From Stenotrophomonas sp. MMGLT7 (GTDB taxonomy: Bacteria > Pseudomonadota > Gammaproteobacteria > Xanthomonadales > Xanthomonadaceae), in NCBI RefSeq assembly GCF_021168555.1, contig NZ_JAJOZS010000003.1, positions 340,061 to 404,060 on the forward strand: a stretch of DNA of 64,000 nucleotides, written 5' to 3'. Numbering within the stretch: position 1 is the stretch's first letter; each line of letters opens with the position of its first letter. The notes beneath the pieces were generated by a model. The model did no database searches and was not told the DNA's origin. It saw only the letters and a list, made by a program, of their open reading frames with translations. Positions 53,628 to 63,449 of this stretch are shown piece after piece. The translations under genes were made by a program, and so were the position numbers.

Positions 53628-54725
53628 TCAGCTGCGGAACAGCCCGCGTGCCGAATGCGGCTCGCAGCGCAGGTACTGCGGCGCCGGCGCCAGGCTGTCG
53701 CCCAGCTCGGCGGCGGCGTGCCACGGCCAGCGCGGGTCGTAGAGGATGCCGCGCGCCAATGCCACCGCGTCGGCCTGGCCTTCGGCGAGGATGGCCTCGG
53801 CCTGCTGCGGCTCGGTGATCAGCCCGACCGCGATCACCGGCATCTTCACCTGCGCCTTGATCGCCTCGGCGAACGGCACCTGGTAGCCGGGTTCGACCGG
53901 GATCTGCTGGCGTGGGTCCAGCCCGCCGCTGGAGACATGGATGAAGTCGGCCCCGCGCGCGTCCAGCGCCTTGGCCAGCTCGATGCTCTGCGCCAGGTCC
54001 CAGCCACCCTCGACCCAGTCGCTGGCGGAGATGCGCATGCCCACGGCGACCTTGTCCGAGACCGCATCGCGCACCGCGTCGAACACCCGCAGCGGCAACC
54101 GCAGGCGATTTTCCAGCGAGCCGCCGTACTCGTCCTCGCGGCGGTTGCTCAGCGGCGACATGAACTGGTGCAGCAGGTAGCCGTGCGCGCCGTGCAGCTC
54201 GATCAACTGCAGGCCGAGGCGCTCGGCACGGCGGGCGGCGGCGGCGAAGGCCTCGACGACGGCGTCGATGCCGGCCGCGTCCAATGCCTGCGGCGCCGGA
54301 CCGGCCGGGTCGAACGGCCGCGCCGAGGCGGACACGGTCTGCCAGCCGTGCGGGTCGTCGGCCGCGATCGCGCCGCCGCCCAGCCACGGCTTGTCGGTGG
54401 AGGCCTTGCGCCCGGCATGCGCCAGCTGCACGCCGATCGGCATCGGCGACCAGCGCCGCAGCGAGTCGAGCACGCCGGCCAGCGCCGCCTCGGTGGTGTC
54501 GTCCCACAGCCCCAGGTCGGCGTAGGTGATGCGCCCGCGCGGCTCGACCGCGGTGGCCTCGATGATCAGCAGGCCGGCGCCGGACAGCGCCAGGTTGCCC
54601 AGGTGGATGTGGTGCCAGTCGCTGGCGCTGCCCTCGTTGGCCGAGTACTGGCACATCGGCGCGATGACGATGCGGTTGGGCAATTGCAGCGGGCCGAGCG
54701 AGAGGGGAGAGAACAGGTGGCGCAT
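53628..54725 (-). CDS. Old Yellow Enzyme-family NADPH flavoreductase (YqjM/XenA type)
   Basis: FMN enoate reductase of 365 residues, start at 54725 with AAGGAATT upstream. TIM barrel with MCQYSANEGSASDWHHIHLG (the Cys after M that tunes FMN in the YqjM group), QLAHAGRKAS, IELHGAHGYLLHQF (His-x2-His substrate pair), NRREDEYGGSLENR and the C-terminal ARGILYDPRWPWHAA with Arg finger. Such enzymes reduce activated alkenes and detoxify electrophiles. Upstream of it lies the tandem palindrome array; the frame runs open into that array but the repeats are not coding. Confidence 0.93.
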   Translation of the reverse strand: MRHLFSPLSLGPLQLPNRIVIAPMCQYSANEGSASDWHHIHLGNLALSGAGLLIIEATAVEPRGRITYADLGLWDDTTEAALAGVLDSLRRWSPMPIGVQLAHAGRKASTDKPWLGGGAIAADDPHGWQTVSASARPFDPAGPAPQALDAAGIDAVVEAFAAAARRAERLGLQLIELHGAHGYLLHQFMSPLSNRREDEYGGSLENRLRLPLRVFDAVRDAVSDKVAVGMRISASDWVEGGWDLAQSIELAKALDARGADFIHVSSGGLDPRQQIPVEPGYQVPFAEAIKAQVKMPVIAVGLITEPQQAEAILAEGQADAVALARGILYDPRWPWHAAAELGDSLAPAPQYLRCEPHSARGLFRS

Positions 54726-54844
54726 CGGAATTCCTTTGGGGAAAAGATGTACGGCAACGCCCGCCATTGCAGCGCGCGGCGGCGGCGCGATCAATCCGGG
54801 CGGATGGATCGCAGCGTCCGTTCCGGTTGCAGGCCAGGGACGGG

Positions 54845-55492
54845 CGCGCAAGGGAGGGGGGTCCAGGCTCCTCCCCTTGCGCAGCAGGGGAGGTTGGGAG
54901 GGGGTCGGCTCCATTCGCGGCAAAGCCCGAAAGCAACCCCTCCCCAACCCTCCCCTGCGCGCTGCGCGCGCAAGGGAGGGGGCCCAGGCTCCTCCCCTTG
55001 CGCAGCAGGGGGAGTTTGGGAGGGGTCGGCTCCGTCCGCGGCAAAGCCCGAAAGCAACCCCTCCCCAACCCTCCCCTGCGCGCCGTGCGCGCAAGGGAGG
55101 GGGCCCAGGCTCCTCCCCTTGCGCAGCAGGGGGAGGCTGGGAGGGGGTCGGCTCCATTCGCGGCAAAGCCCGAAAGCAACCCCTCCCCAACCCTCCCCTG
55201 CGCGCTGCGCGCGCAAGGGAGGGGGCCCAGGCTCCTCCCCTTGCGCAGCAGGGGGAGGTTGGGAGGGGGTCGGCTCCAGTCGCGGCAAAGCCCGAAAGCA
55301 ACCCCTCCCCACCCCTCCCCTGCGCGCTGCGCGCGCAAGGGAGGGGCCCAAGCTCCTCCCCTTGCGCAGCAGGGGGAGGCTGGGAGGGGGTTGGCTCCAT
55401 TCGCGGCAAAGCCTAAAAGCAACCCCTCCCCAACCCTCCCCTGCGCGCTGCGCGCGCAAGGGAGGGGGCCGAAGCCCCTCCCCCTGCTCGGT
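54845..55492. repeat. Tandem array: 5 units of 121-122 bp, each a pair of inverted palindromic elements
   Basis: CGCGCAAGGGAGG starts at 54845, 54967, 55088, 55210, 55332 and 55453 (steps 122, 121, 122, 122, 121); the sixth unit is cut short near 55492. In each unit, a segment CCCCTCCCCAACCCTCCCCT + GCGC core + AAGGGAGGGG is followed by its inverse (CTCCCCTTGCGCAGCAGGGG ... GGTTGGGAGGGG), separated by CCAGGCT on one side and by CCATTCGCGGCAAAGCCCGA on the other. Units are nearly identical, with single-base changes. Not a CRISPR: repeats are long, spacers are the same. Resembles a BIME made of alternating REP sequences. Confidence 0.9.
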
Positions 55493-55502
55493 GGGCAGGA
55501 AA

Positions 55503-56348
55503 CTATCGGCTCCCGCTCCCGAGCAGGAAAGCCAGCGCGCGACCGCAGTCGTCCTCCACCTTCAGCGACAGCAGCGCATCGGCACGGGTATGGCCGCGGT
55601 TGATCGCCGCCACCGGCAGCCCCGCCAGCGCCGCCGCCTGCACGAAGCGATAGCCCGAGTACACCATCAGCGACGAGCCCACCACCAGCACCGCGTCGCT
55701 GCGCTGCAGGTGCTCCATCGCCCGCGCCACGCGCTCGCGCGGCACGCTCTCGCCGAAGAACACCACGTCGGGCTTGAGCACGCCGCCGCAGGCGCTGCAG
55801 GCGGGCACCCGGAAGCCGGAGAAGTCCACCCCGTCCAGGTCGGCGTCGCCGTCGGGCGCCTGCCCGGCATCGAGGTCGCGCCACTGCGGGTTGCATGCCT
55901 CGAGCCGCTGCTGGAAGCCGTCGCGGTCATGGCGCTTCTCGCAGGCCATGCAGCGCACCCGGTCCAGGCGCCCGTGCAGGTCGATCACCGCGCCGCTGCC
56001 TGCGGCCTGGTGCAGGCGATCGACGTTCTGGGTCAGCAGCAGTTCCACCCGCCCGTGCGCCTCCAGCGCGGCCAGCGCCGCGTGCACCGCGTTGGGCCGT
56101 GCTTGGCCAAAGCGGCGCCAGCCGATCAGGCTGCGCGCCCAGTAGCGCCGGCGCACCGCGGCATCGCCCATGAAGGCCTGGAAGTTCACCGGCTGCGGCC
56201 GCTTCCACTGCCCGGCCTCGTCGCGGTAGTCGGGGATGCCCGAGCCGGTGCTGCAACCGGCGCCGGTGACGACGAACAGGCGGCGATGGCGGTCGATGAA
56301 CTCGCGCAGGCTGGCGCTGGCGGCGGGCAGGTCGAGGACGGCGGACAT
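55503..56348 (-). CDS. cobB: NAD-dependent protein deacylase (sirtuin)
   Basis: Sir2-family enzyme of 281 residues that removes acyl groups from lysines using NAD, releasing nicotinamide. Motifs: TGAGCSTGSGIPDYR at 28-42 (NAD loop), TQNVDRLH at about 106, catalytic H125 (DLHG), zinc Cys C133/C136 and C184/C187, FFGESVP, and GSSLMVYSG. The -R-x-x-W/Y groove (YRDEAGQWKR) fits the class II / SIRT4-like bacterial group better than E. coli CobB; acyl preference is open. Convergent with nothing; the repeat array lies just past its stop. Confidence 0.93.
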   Translation of the reverse strand: MSAVLDLPAASASLREFIDRHRRLFVVTGAGCSTGSGIPDYRDEAGQWKRPQPVNFQAFMGDAAVRRRYWARSLIGWRRFGQARPNAVHAALAALEAHGRVELLLTQNVDRLHQAAGSGAVIDLHGRLDRVRCMACEKRHDRDGFQQRLEACNPQWRDLDAGQAPDGDADLDGVDFSGFRVPACSACGGVLKPDVVFFGESVPRERVARAMEHLQRSDAVLVVGSSLMVYSGYRFVQAAALAGLPVAAINRGHTRADALLSLKVEDDCGRALAFLLGSGSR

Positions 56349-56560
56349 GCCGGCACTTTAGCGCGCCCGGGCAACGCGCGCGGCGGCCGCGGCCGACCTG
56401 CGGCAGGCCGGGGAGATTCCCCGAGGCGCGATGCGTCATCCAGGCAATCGACCTGCGGGCCGAAGCCCGCCCCATGCGGCTGCGCATCGGCAGCGCGCAA
56501 ACAGCCGGACAGCCGATCATCCAGGGACGATCGGGCCGACCTCGGCAACGCTCATGGCCG

Positions 56561-56585
56561 CCCGCTTGCGCGGGAGCGACGATCG
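56561..56585. repeat. Short palindromic repeat, copy 2
   Basis: Identical to 6299-6323 over 25 bases, same orientation. The flanks differ. A GGGCCGAAGCCC hairpin nearby (56457-56468) belongs to another repeat family. Confidence 0.7.
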
Positions 56586-56717
56586 ACACGCCCCCGGACC
56601 GGCGCTTGCACAGGCCGCAGGGAGCCGACCCATGCCATCGCGCCGAGGCCGCGTTTCCGCCCCGCTCACTCAACGCTTGACCCGCCCCGCCATCCCGCCT
56701 ACGCTGCGCCCGCCGAA

Positions 56718-56930
56718 GGTATTCATCGCTTCATTCGGATGAAGGGATGGATTTAAACGGGAATCCGGTGAAGGCCGCATGCCGCAGGGCATCGGCCCAT
56801 TCCGGAGCTGCCCCGCAGCGGTGAATGGAAACGACCTCCGCCATACGCACTGGACCGGTTCGCCGGCCTGGGAAGCGGCGGACACTAGGCCCCCGTGCCA
56901 CGGCACGGCCCGTCCATCAGCCCGAATACC
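56718..56930 (+). ncRNA. Cobalamin riboswitch
   Basis: B12-sensing leader of metE. Closing stem P1: GGTATTC (56718-56724) with GAATACC (56924-56930). The conserved core GGAGCTGCCCCGCAGCGGTG (56804-56823) and the B12 box CAGCCCGAATACCGGCC (56918-56934) are near-canonical, and GGGAA- and CACTGG-type elements sit at expected spots (AAACGGGAATCCGGTGAAGG, GCACTGGACCGG). About 230 bases separate it from the metE start; a small stem GGAGGAC/GTCCTCC (56941-56960) follows at once and may belong to the expression platform. B12 binding is expected to switch metE off. Confidence 0.93.
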
Positions 56931-56940
56931 GGCCCCGGCC

Positions 56941-56960
56941 GGAGGACACGACCGTCCTCC
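56941..56960 (+). promoter_or_regulatory. Possible expression-platform stem of the riboswitch
   Basis: 7-bp stem GGAGGAC / GTCCTCC with a 6-base loop directly after the B12 box. The T-run of an intrinsic terminator is absent. It might compete with P1 or with an alternative stem; how switching works cannot be read with confidence. Confidence 0.4.
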
Positions 56961-57160
56961 GTCTCGACCTGGCTGCCTCGCGGGAGGCCTGGCCGGAGCC
57001 TGCGTCCGCGGTCCGCCGCGCGCGATCTCCGTCCCTGCCCGCATGTCGGCCGGTTCGCCCGCGGGGGCGAAGGTCGCTGGCGTGGCGGGTCCCGTGCGAA
57101 CGGGCGCGGCGCGCGGTCCCTTCGTTCCTCAATGCCATCGAAGCAATGAGGACACACAAC

Positions 57161-59452
57161 ATGACGATCGTGACCAACCTGGGCTTCCCGCGCATCGGCG
57201 CGCGGCGCGAGCTCAAGCGCGCACTGGAAAGCCACTGGCGTGGCGAGACCGGCGCCACGCAGCTGCAGGGCACCGCACGCGAACTGCGCGCGCGCCACTG
57301 GCGCCTGCAGCGCGAGGCCGGCGCCGACCTGCCGCCGAGCAACGACTTCAGCCTGTACGACCAGGTGCTCGATGCCGCGTTCCTGTTCGACGCCATCCCC
57401 GGGCGCTACCGCGCGCTGGCCGATGCCGATCCGCTGGCCGGCTACTTCGCCATGGCCCGCGGCCACCAGGCCGACGGCGTGGACCTGCACGCGCTGGAGA
57501 TGACCAAGTGGTTCGACACCAACTACCACTACATCGTCCCCGAGCTGCATGCCGGCCAGCAGTTCGCGCTGCGCGGCGACAAGCCGCTGGCCGAGTTCCT
57601 CGAAGCGCGGGCGCTGGGCATCGCCACCCGGCCGGTGCTGATCGGCCCGGTCAGCTTCCTGCTGCTGTCCAAGACCAGCGACGGCAGCGACCGCCTGGCC
57701 TTGCTCGAGCGCCTGCTGCCGGTCTACGCCGAACTGCTCGGCAAGCTGCACGCGGCCGGCGCCGAATGGGTGCAGATCGACGAGCCGGCGCTGGTGCTGG
57801 ACCTGGACGAGGCCGCGCGCGCGGCCTTCCGCCGTGCCTATGAGTTCCTGGCGCAGGCGGCGCGGCCGAAGCTGCTGCTGGCCACCTACTTCGGCGCGCT
57901 CGGCGACAACCTGGAACTGGCCACGGCGCTGCCGGTGGAGGGCCTGCACGTGGACCTGGTGCGCGGGCTGGAACAGCTCGACGCCGTGCTCAAGGCGCTG
58001 CCGGCCGGGCGCGTGCTGTCCGCCGGCCTGGTCAACGGCCGCAACATCTGGCGCGCACCGCTGGACAACGCGCTGACCCTGGCGCGCTACGCGCAGGGCC
58101 ACGTCGGCGCGGACAACCTGTGGCTGGCGCCGTCGTGCTCGCTGCTGCACGTGCCGGTGGACCTGGCGCAGGAGAAGTCGCTGGACCCCGAGCTGCACGG
58201 CTGGCTGGCGTTCGCCCGGCAGAAGCTCGGCGAGCTGCGCACCCTGGCCGACGCGCTGGACGGCAGGCCCGAGGCGGAGGCGGCGCTGCAGCAGGCGCGC
58301 GCGGCGATCGAGTCGCGCCGGCTGTCGCCGCGCGTGCACCGGCCCGAGGTCGACCGCCGCCTGGCCGCGCTCGGGCCGGACGCGGCCCGGCGCGCCTCGC
58401 CGTACCCGCAGCGGCGTGCCGCCCAGCACGCCGCGCTGGACCTGCCGCCGTACCCGACCACCACGATCGGTTCGTTCCCGCAGACCCACGCCGTGCGCGA
58501 GGCGCGGGCCAGGAACAAGTCCGGCAAGCTCTCCGACGCCGACTACGCCGCCTTCCTCGAGGCCGAGACCGAGCGCTGCGTGCGCTTCCAGGAGCAGGTC
58601 GGGCTGGACGTGCTGGTGCATGGCGAGTTCGAGCGCAACGACATGGTCGAGTACTTCGGCGAGCAGCTCGACGGCTTCGCCTTCACCAGGCTGGGCTGGG
58701 TGCAGAGCTACGGCAGCCGTTGCGTCAAGCCGCCGATCATCTACGGCGACGTGGCGCGGCCGGCGCCGATGACGGTGCGCTGGTCGCAGTACGCGCAGTC
58801 GCTGACGCCGCGCCCGATGAAGGGCATGCTGACCGGCCCGGTGACGGTGCTGCAGTGGTCGTTCGTGCGCGACGACCAGGAGCGCGCGCAGACCTGCCGG
58901 CAGATCGCGCTGGCGCTGCGCGACGAGGTGCGCGACCTGGAGGCGGCCGGCATCGGCGTGATCCAGATCGACGAGCCGGCGATCCGCGAGGGCCTGCCGC
59001 TGCGCCGCGGCGAATGGGCCGGCTACCTGGCCTGGGCGGTGGAGAGCTTCCGCATCGCCTCGTGCGGCGTGCGCGACGCCACCCAGATCCACACCCACAT
59101 GTGCTACTCAGAGTTCAACGACATCATCGAGGCGGTGGCGGCGATGGACGCGGACGTGATCTCGATCGAGACCTCGCGCTCGCGCATGGAACTGCTCGAT
59201 GCGTTCGTCAGGTTCCGCTATCCCAACGAGATCGGCCCGGGCGTGTACGACATCCATTCCCCGCGCGTACCCGGCGTCGCCGAGATGGTGGAGCTGCTGC
59301 AGAAGGCGCGCGACGTGCTCGCGCCCGAGCAGCTGTGGGTCAACCCCGACTGCGGCCTGAAGACCCGCGGCTGGGACGAGACCCGCGTCGCGCTGACGGC
59401 GATGGTGGAGGCGGCGCGGATCCTGCGCGCGCAGCAGGCACAAGCGGCCTGA
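57161..59452 (+). CDS. metE: Cobalamin-independent methionine synthase
   Basis: 5-methyltetrahydropteroyltriglutamate-homocysteine methyltransferase; last step of methionine synthesis without B12. 763 residues (E. coli 753). Start at 57161 with GAGGACA nine bases before; an in-frame ATG at 57146 is less well placed. Two TIM-barrel halves: N-terminal [18 protein letters not shown]-terminal [10 protein letters not shown]. Zinc ligands by position: H646, C648 (THMCYS) and C731 (NPDCGLK), with EFNDI between. The upstream cobalamin riboswitch implies that B12 represses it and that a B12-dependent MetH is also present in the genome. Confidence 0.97.
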   Translation: MTIVTNLGFPRIGARRELKRALESHWRGETGATQLQGTARELRARHWRLQREAGADLPPSNDFSLYDQVLDAAFLFDAIPGRYRALADADPLAGYFAMARGHQADGVDLHALEMTKWFDTNYHYIVPELHAGQQFALRGDKPLAEFLEARALGIATRPVLIGPVSFLLLSKTSDGSDRLALLERLLPVYAELLGKLHAAGAEWVQIDEPALVLDLDEAARAAFRRAYEFLAQAARPKLLLATYFGALGDNLELATALPVEGLHVDLVRGLEQLDAVLKALPAGRVLSAGLVNGRNIWRAPLDNALTLARYAQGHVGADNLWLAPSCSLLHVPVDLAQEKSLDPELHGWLAFARQKLGELRTLADALDGRPEAEAALQQARAAIESRRLSPRVHRPEVDRRLAALGPDAARRASPYPQRRAAQHAALDLPPYPTTTIGSFPQTHAVREARARNKSGKLSDADYAAFLEAETERCVRFQEQVGLDVLVHGEFERNDMVEYFGEQLDGFAFTRLGWVQSYGSRCVKPPIIYGDVARPAPMTVRWSQYAQSLTPRPMKGMLTGPVTVLQWSFVRDDQERAQTCRQIALALRDEVRDLEAAGIGVIQIDEPAIREGLPLRRGEWAGYLAWAVESFRIASCGVRDATQIHTHMCYSEFNDIIEAVAAMDADVISIETSRSRMELLDAFVRFRYPNEIGPGVYDIHSPRVPGVAEMVELLQKARDVLAPEQLWVNPDCGLKTRGWDETRVALTAMVEAARILRAQQAQAA

Positions 59453-59473
59453 ACGGAAGCGGCCCCTCTTCTT

Positions 59474-59521
59474 CCCTTCTCCCGCGAGCGGGAGAAGGTG
59501 GCGCGCAGCGCCGGATGAGGG
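59474..59521. repeat. Palindromic repeat after metE
   Basis: CCCTTCTCCC-GCGA-GCGGGAGAAGG followed by TGGCGCGCAGCGCCGGATGA. The same composite occurs twice, inverted to each other, at 61843-61970. It could end metE transcription. Confidence 0.65.
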
Positions 59522-59585
59522 TGCTCTTGCAACGGCATGGCGGCGATGGCCGAGGCTGATAGGCCGGCCGCCCCGCCGATCGGGT

Positions 59586-60845
59586 TCATCCCTGCTCGGC
59601 GGTCGGCAAGGTCGAGCGCGGGCCGGGACGGGCGTCGTCGGGCGCCTGCAACTGCAGGCGACGCGCGGCGATCATCGCCAGCATCAGCAGCGCCAGCGCG
59701 AACGCCACCAGCGCGCCCCAGCCACCGTGCTGCCAGAACCAGCCGCTGGCCGAGCCGACCACGCTGGAACCGACGTAGTACGACAGCAGGTACAGCGAGG
59801 CGGCATGGCCGCGATTCTGCCCGCCCATGCGCCCGACCCAGGCGCTGGCCGCCGAGTGGGCGACGAAGAAGCCGATGGTCAGCAGCACGATGCCGGCGAC
59901 CACCACCGCCAGCACGTGCGCCAGCGTCAGCACCATGCCCAGCACGCAGCACGCCACCCCGGCGCTGACCACCGGGCCGCGGCCGAAGCGGTCGGAGGAG
60001 GCGCCGGCCACCGACGAGCTGACGATGCCGAACACGTAGGCGCAGAAGATCAGGCCGATCTGGCTCTGGCTCAGGCCGAACTCCGGCCCGCCCAGGCGGA
60101 ACCCGGTGTAGTTGTAGACGCTGACGAACACGCCCATCACCAGGAACGGGATGGCGAACAGCCACGGCAGGAACGGATGCCGCAGGTGCCCGTACCACGC
60201 GCGCAGGTGGAACTGCAGGTTGATGCCGGGACGGCGCACGAAGTGCCGCGAGGGCGGCAGCAGCAGCACGAAGCCGATCGCCAGCAGCAGGTCGAACACG
60301 CTCAGCGCCGCCAGCGCGTGGCGCCAGCCGAAATGGTCGGTGAGGATGCCCATCGAGATGCGCCCGACCATGCCGCCGAAGGCGTTGCCGCCCACGTACA
60401 GCCCCACCGCCGCGCCCAGCCGTGCGGCCGGCACTTCCTCGGCCAGGTACACCATCGCCACCGCCGGCACCCCGCCCAGGGCGATGCCCGACAGCGCCCG
60501 CGCGGTGACCATCGCGCCCCAGTGCGGCAGCAGCGCGGCGGCCAGGTTGAGCAGCGCCGCCAGCACCATCGACACGCACATCAGCCCGCGCCGGCCCAGG
60601 TTCTCCGACACCGCGCCGGCGCAGAAGATCGCCACCGCCAGGCAGGCCGTGGCCAGCGACAGCGGCAGCGAGCTGGCGGCCGCGCTCACGCCGTACTCGC
60701 GGGCGAACTCCGGCAGCAGCGGCTGCACGCTGTACAGCAGGGAGAAGGTGGCAAAGCCGGCCAGGAACAGCGCGATGCGGATGCGTCCGAGGGCGGGCGC
60801 GTCCTCCGCGGCGGACACCGCGGTGGGACGGACGGAAGTGTTCAC
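59586..60845 (-). CDS. MFS transporter, YnfM-like
   Basis: Proton-driven carrier of 419 residues with 12 helices. No ATG near the N-terminus; GTG at 60845 ([11 protein letters not shown]) gives the right length. The family core reads [20 protein letters not shown] in helix 1, [17 protein letters not shown] (motif A) and [21 protein letters not shown]. This group exports drugs, sugars or aromatic acids; the substrate here is unknown. It is divergent from a LysR gene (90 bp apart), the usual pairing of a pump with its regulator. Downstream lies the riboswitch-controlled metE on the other strand. Confidence 0.9.
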   Translation of the reverse strand: MNTSVRPTAVSAAEDAPALGRIRIALFLAGFATFSLLYSVQPLLPEFAREYGVSAAASSLPLSLATACLAVAIFCAGAVSENLGRRGLMCVSMVLAALLNLAAALLPHWGAMVTARALSGIALGGVPAVAMVYLAEEVPAARLGAAVGLYVGGNAFGGMVGRISMGILTDHFGWRHALAALSVFDLLLAIGFVLLLPPSRHFVRRPGINLQFHLRAWYGHLRHPFLPWLFAIPFLVMGVFVSVYNYTGFRLGGPEFGLSQSQIGLIFCAYVFGIVSSSVAGASSDRFGRGPVVSAGVACCVLGMVLTLAHVLAVVVAGIVLLTIGFFVAHSAASAWVGRMGGQNRGHAASLYLLSYYVGSSVVGSASGWFWQHGGWGALVAFALALLMLAMIAARRLQLQAPDDARPGPRSTLPTAEQG

Positions 60846-60921
60846 GGGATTGTCGGGGTGGGTGTGACGCCAGTATTCGCCTGCGGCGACCTCGCGTCCA
60901 ATATATGATCCACGCCACCTC

Positions 60922-60938
60922 CATATCTTTTGGATATG
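60922..60938. promoter_or_regulatory. Candidate LysR operator
   Basis: Perfect 6-bp inverted repeat CATATC-TTTTG-GATATG in the 90-base gap between the MFS and LysR genes. It overlaps the ATG at 60936. Size and place suit a LysR-type recognition site that would autoregulate the regulator and activate the transporter. A second AT-rich motif (CAATATATGATC) lies 20 bases upstream. Confidence 0.55.
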
Positions 60939-61829
60939 CCAGTGGACCTGCGTCACCTGCGCTACTTCCTGGCCGTGGCCGAGGAGGGCAACTTCACCCG
61001 CGCCGCCGCCCGCATCGGCATCGCCCAGCCGCCGCTGAGCCAGCAGATCCGCGCGCTGGAAGAGGAGCTGGGCACGCCGCTGTTCCGCCGCACCCACCAG
61101 GGCGCCGAGCTGACCGAGGCCGGCGCGGCCTTCGTGCACGACGTGCGCCGGGTGCTGGCCGACGTGGAGTCGGCCACCGACGCGGTGCAGCGCGTCGCCC
61201 GCGGCGAGCGCGGCCGCCTGCGCGTGGGCTTCACCGCCTCGGCCGCGTTCAACCCGGTGGTGCCGGCGCTGATCCGCAACTTCCGCCGCGCCTGGCCGGA
61301 CGTGACCCTGGTGCTGCTGGAGACCAATACCGCCGGCCTGCTCAAGCAACTGCTCGAGGGCAAGATCGACGCCGCCTTCGTGCGTCCCAGCCGCTCCACC
61401 CCGGGCGGCCTGTCGCTGCTGCACTTTCCCGACGAGCCGATGAAGATCGCGGTGCCGGCCGCGCACCCGCTTGCCCGCAGGACGCGGCTGCCGCTGTCGG
61501 CGCTGGCCGGCGAGCCGTTCATCCTGTTCCCGCGCAACTTCGGCTCCAGCCTGTACGACGAGATCAGCGATGCCTGCCACCGCGCCGGCTTCCCGCTGCA
61601 GGTCAGCCAGGAAGCGCCGCAGATGTCGTCCATCGTCAACCTGGTGGCGGCCGAGCTGGGCGTGTCGGTGGTGCCGCAGGCGATGACCCAGGTGCGGCTG
61701 GCCGGCGTGCGCTACCTCGACATCGAAGGCCCGGTGCCGCGCGCGCGGCTGGCACTGGCGACGCTGCCGGACCCCACACCGCCGATCATCCTCGACCACC
61801 TGCTGCAACTGGCCCGCGAGCTGGCCTAG
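60936..61829 (+). CDS. LysR-family transcriptional regulator
   Basis: 297 residues. N-terminal winged helix ([20 protein letters not shown] ... [16 protein letters not shown]), then a substrate-binding domain of the periplasmic-protein fold from about residue 90. Start is ambiguous: the ATG at 60936 sits in the putative operator without a ribosome site; GTG at 60942 has GGA seven bases before it and begins directly at VDLRHLRYF. Likely effector-dependent activator of the divergent MFS gene. The effector is unknown; the HTH resembles BenM/CatM-like LTTRs in [13 protein letters not shown]. Confidence 0.92.
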   Translation: MPVDLRHLRYFLAVAEEGNFTRAAARIGIAQPPLSQQIRALEEELGTPLFRRTHQGAELTEAGAAFVHDVRRVLADVESATDAVQRVARGERGRLRVGFTASAAFNPVVPALIRNFRRAWPDVTLVLLETNTAGLLKQLLEGKIDAAFVRPSRSTPGGLSLLHFPDEPMKIAVPAAHPLARRTRLPLSALAGEPFILFPRNFGSSLYDEISDACHRAGFPLQVSQEAPQMSSIVNLVAAELGVSVVPQAMTQVRLAGVRYLDIEGPVPRARLALATLPDPTPPIILDHLLQLARELA

Positions 61830-61842
61830 GCCGCCTAGCTTT

Positions 61843-61970
61843 CCCTTCCCCCGCGTGCGGGGGAAGGTGCCCGAAGGGCGGATGGGGGCTGCCTGAAGCA
61901 TGGGAAAAGCAACAGCAGAAGCCCCCCATCCGGCGCTGCGCGCCACCTTCCCCCGCAAGTGGGAGAAGGG
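61843..61970. repeat. Inverted pair of CCTTCYCCC palindromic repeats
   Basis: Copy 1 (61843-61893) and copy 2 (61920-61970) are inverse to each other with a 26-base gap and can form one large hairpin. Each also holds an inner hairpin CCTTCCCCC-GCG-TGCGGGGGAAGG. Relative of 59474-59521. Lies after the LysR stop and may terminate it and the VOC gene. Confidence 0.75.
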
Positions 61971-62039
61971 AAAGGGAACTGGCTTGTCACTGTCTGGTGA
62001 TGAAGAGATAGCGCAGGCGGGAGAAGGGATGGAACGTTG

Positions 62040-62702
62040 CTAACTGCCAACGACACGCCAGCCGGCGGCATCCTCCAGCACGCCGGCCCGCACATCCGCC
62101 AGCGTCACCCGCAGCCCGTCGCCGCGCGGCAACCGGGTGTGGTCGGGAAACCAGCGCCGCCCGGCGTCGCCGAGGATCAGCAGGCCGTGGTCGTCGCCCA
62201 GCGGCGCGAACACGGGGGTCGGCGGCGAGAACGGCGCCAGCCCGAATGCCTCGGCGCAGGCGGCCGTGGCCGCGGCCACGTCATGCACGGGCAGGCCGAT
62301 CTCGCTCACCGACAGCAGCTCGCCCGGGCCGAACGCACCGCGCCCTTCCACCTCGATGCCCTGGCGCGCGATCAGCTCCAGCACCGCGCCGTCCGGCCCG
62401 TCGAAGTACACCGATTCGGAGCGCCAGGCGCCGCCGAAGCCGAAGCGCGTGGTGCCGTGCGCATCGGCCAGCAGCGGCACGCGGGCCGACAGCCACGCCG
62501 CCGCCTCGGCCAGCCGGTTGCGCGGGATGTTGAAGGCGATGTGCCAGGCGCGCGTGCCGGCGGCCCCGGGATACGCCACGATGCGGCTGGCGCCGGCGAG
62601 CACCGCGCCGTCCGCCGCCAGCGGCAGGCCCAGCACATCGCGGTAGAACGCCACCGTCGCCGCCGGGTCCGGTGCCGGCATCTCGATCCGTACGATCCGC
62701 AT
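62040..62702 (-). CDS. VOC-family protein (glyoxalase/dioxygenase fold)
   Basis: Soluble protein of 220 residues made of two VOC modules: first MPAPDPAATVAFYRDVLGLP with VYFDGPDGAVLELI (metal Glu at its end), second VSEIGLPVHDVAAATAACAE with LLILGDAG. The family includes glyoxalase I, extradiol dioxygenases and resistance proteins; the metal-ligand pattern (H-x..-E) is only partly plain, so the reaction is unknown. Pairs by a 39-base gap with the thioesterase upstream on the same strand. Confidence 0.82.
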   Translation of the reverse strand: MRIVRIEMPAPDPAATVAFYRDVLGLPLAADGAVLAGASRIVAYPGAAGTRAWHIAFNIPRNRLAEAAAWLSARVPLLADAHGTTRFGFGGAWRSESVYFDGPDGAVLELIARQGIEVEGRGAFGPGELLSVSEIGLPVHDVAAATAACAEAFGLAPFSPPTPVFAPLGDDHGLLILGDAGRRWFPDHTRLPRGDGLRVTLADVRAGVLEDAAGWRVVGS

Positions 62703-62741
62703 CCTCGCCTCCCGTCGGCCGCGTCGTGGTCCGCTCCGGAC

Positions 62742-63152
62742 TCAGGCCGCCGCGTCGGGCAGCGGCGGGGCCGGGGTGGGCTTGCCCTGCGTGTCCAGCG
62801 CCACCATCACGAAGTGGCCGCGCGTGCACAGCAGCCGCGTGCCGGTGAGCAGGTTCTCGGTGATCACCTCCACGTCCACGTGCATCGACGTGCGCCCGAC
62901 CTTGACGATGCGCGCGATGGTCTCCACCAGGTCGCCCTTGTGGATGGGCTGCTGGAAATCCACCTGCTCCGAGCGTGCGGTCACCACCGTGCTGCGCGCA
63001 TAGCGCGAGGCGACGATGAACGAGGCCATGTCCATCCATGCCAGCGCCTGCCCGCCGAACAGCGTGCCCAGGTGATTGGTGTGGTCCGGAAAGACCATCT
63101 CCAGCAACCGCGCCTCGGTGGGACGCTCGAGCGCTTCGGTGTTCGGTGCCAT
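62742..63152 (-). CDS. Acyl-CoA thioesterase, YciA-like hotdog
   Basis: 136 residues, start at 63152; an upstream open frame is noise. Hotdog fold with the YciA/ACOT signature PDHTNHLGTLFGGQALAWMD (N and D of the active site), then ARSEQVDFQQPIHKGDLVE and RGHFVMVALDTQGK. Hydrolyses short to long acyl-CoA to free CoA in the cytoplasm. First gene of the small minus-strand unit with the VOC gene. Confidence 0.92.
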   Translation of the reverse strand: MAPNTEALERPTEARLLEMVFPDHTNHLGTLFGGQALAWMDMASFIVASRYARSTVVTARSEQVDFQQPIHKGDLVETIARIVKVGRTSMHVDVEVITENLLTGTRLLCTRGHFVMVALDTQGKPTPAPPLPDAAA

Positions 63153-63449
63153 GCAGGGTTCCTTGAGTGGGGGGGCATCATGAAACCACAGCCGGGCCGA
63201 CGGCCGCGTCCGCGACCCGGGCACCGGCGACGGCCCGCCGGCACGGCGCGCGGGCCGATCCCGGTCGGCGCGGTGCCGGCGAGGCCGCCGGCAGGAATGC
63301 CGCAGTGCACCATTGAACTGGGAGATGCGCGCACGATCGCCGGGCTTGGACGACGATCCCCGGTGTATGGGCGGAAGACCGGCAATGGCTCGTCTGCGGC
63401 GGGGCGCCCCGTATACTCCGGGATCGCTCAACCAACCCCAAGCTGACTG

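Noticed and set aside
54845-55492. CRISPR array
   Set aside because: Linkers are constant, not unique spacers; unit length is 121-122; no cas genes.
54526-55896. Repeated peptides in open frames across the palindrome array
   Set aside because: The peptide repeat follows directly from the 121/122-bp DNA repeat, appears in several frames on both strands, and has no start signal or family.
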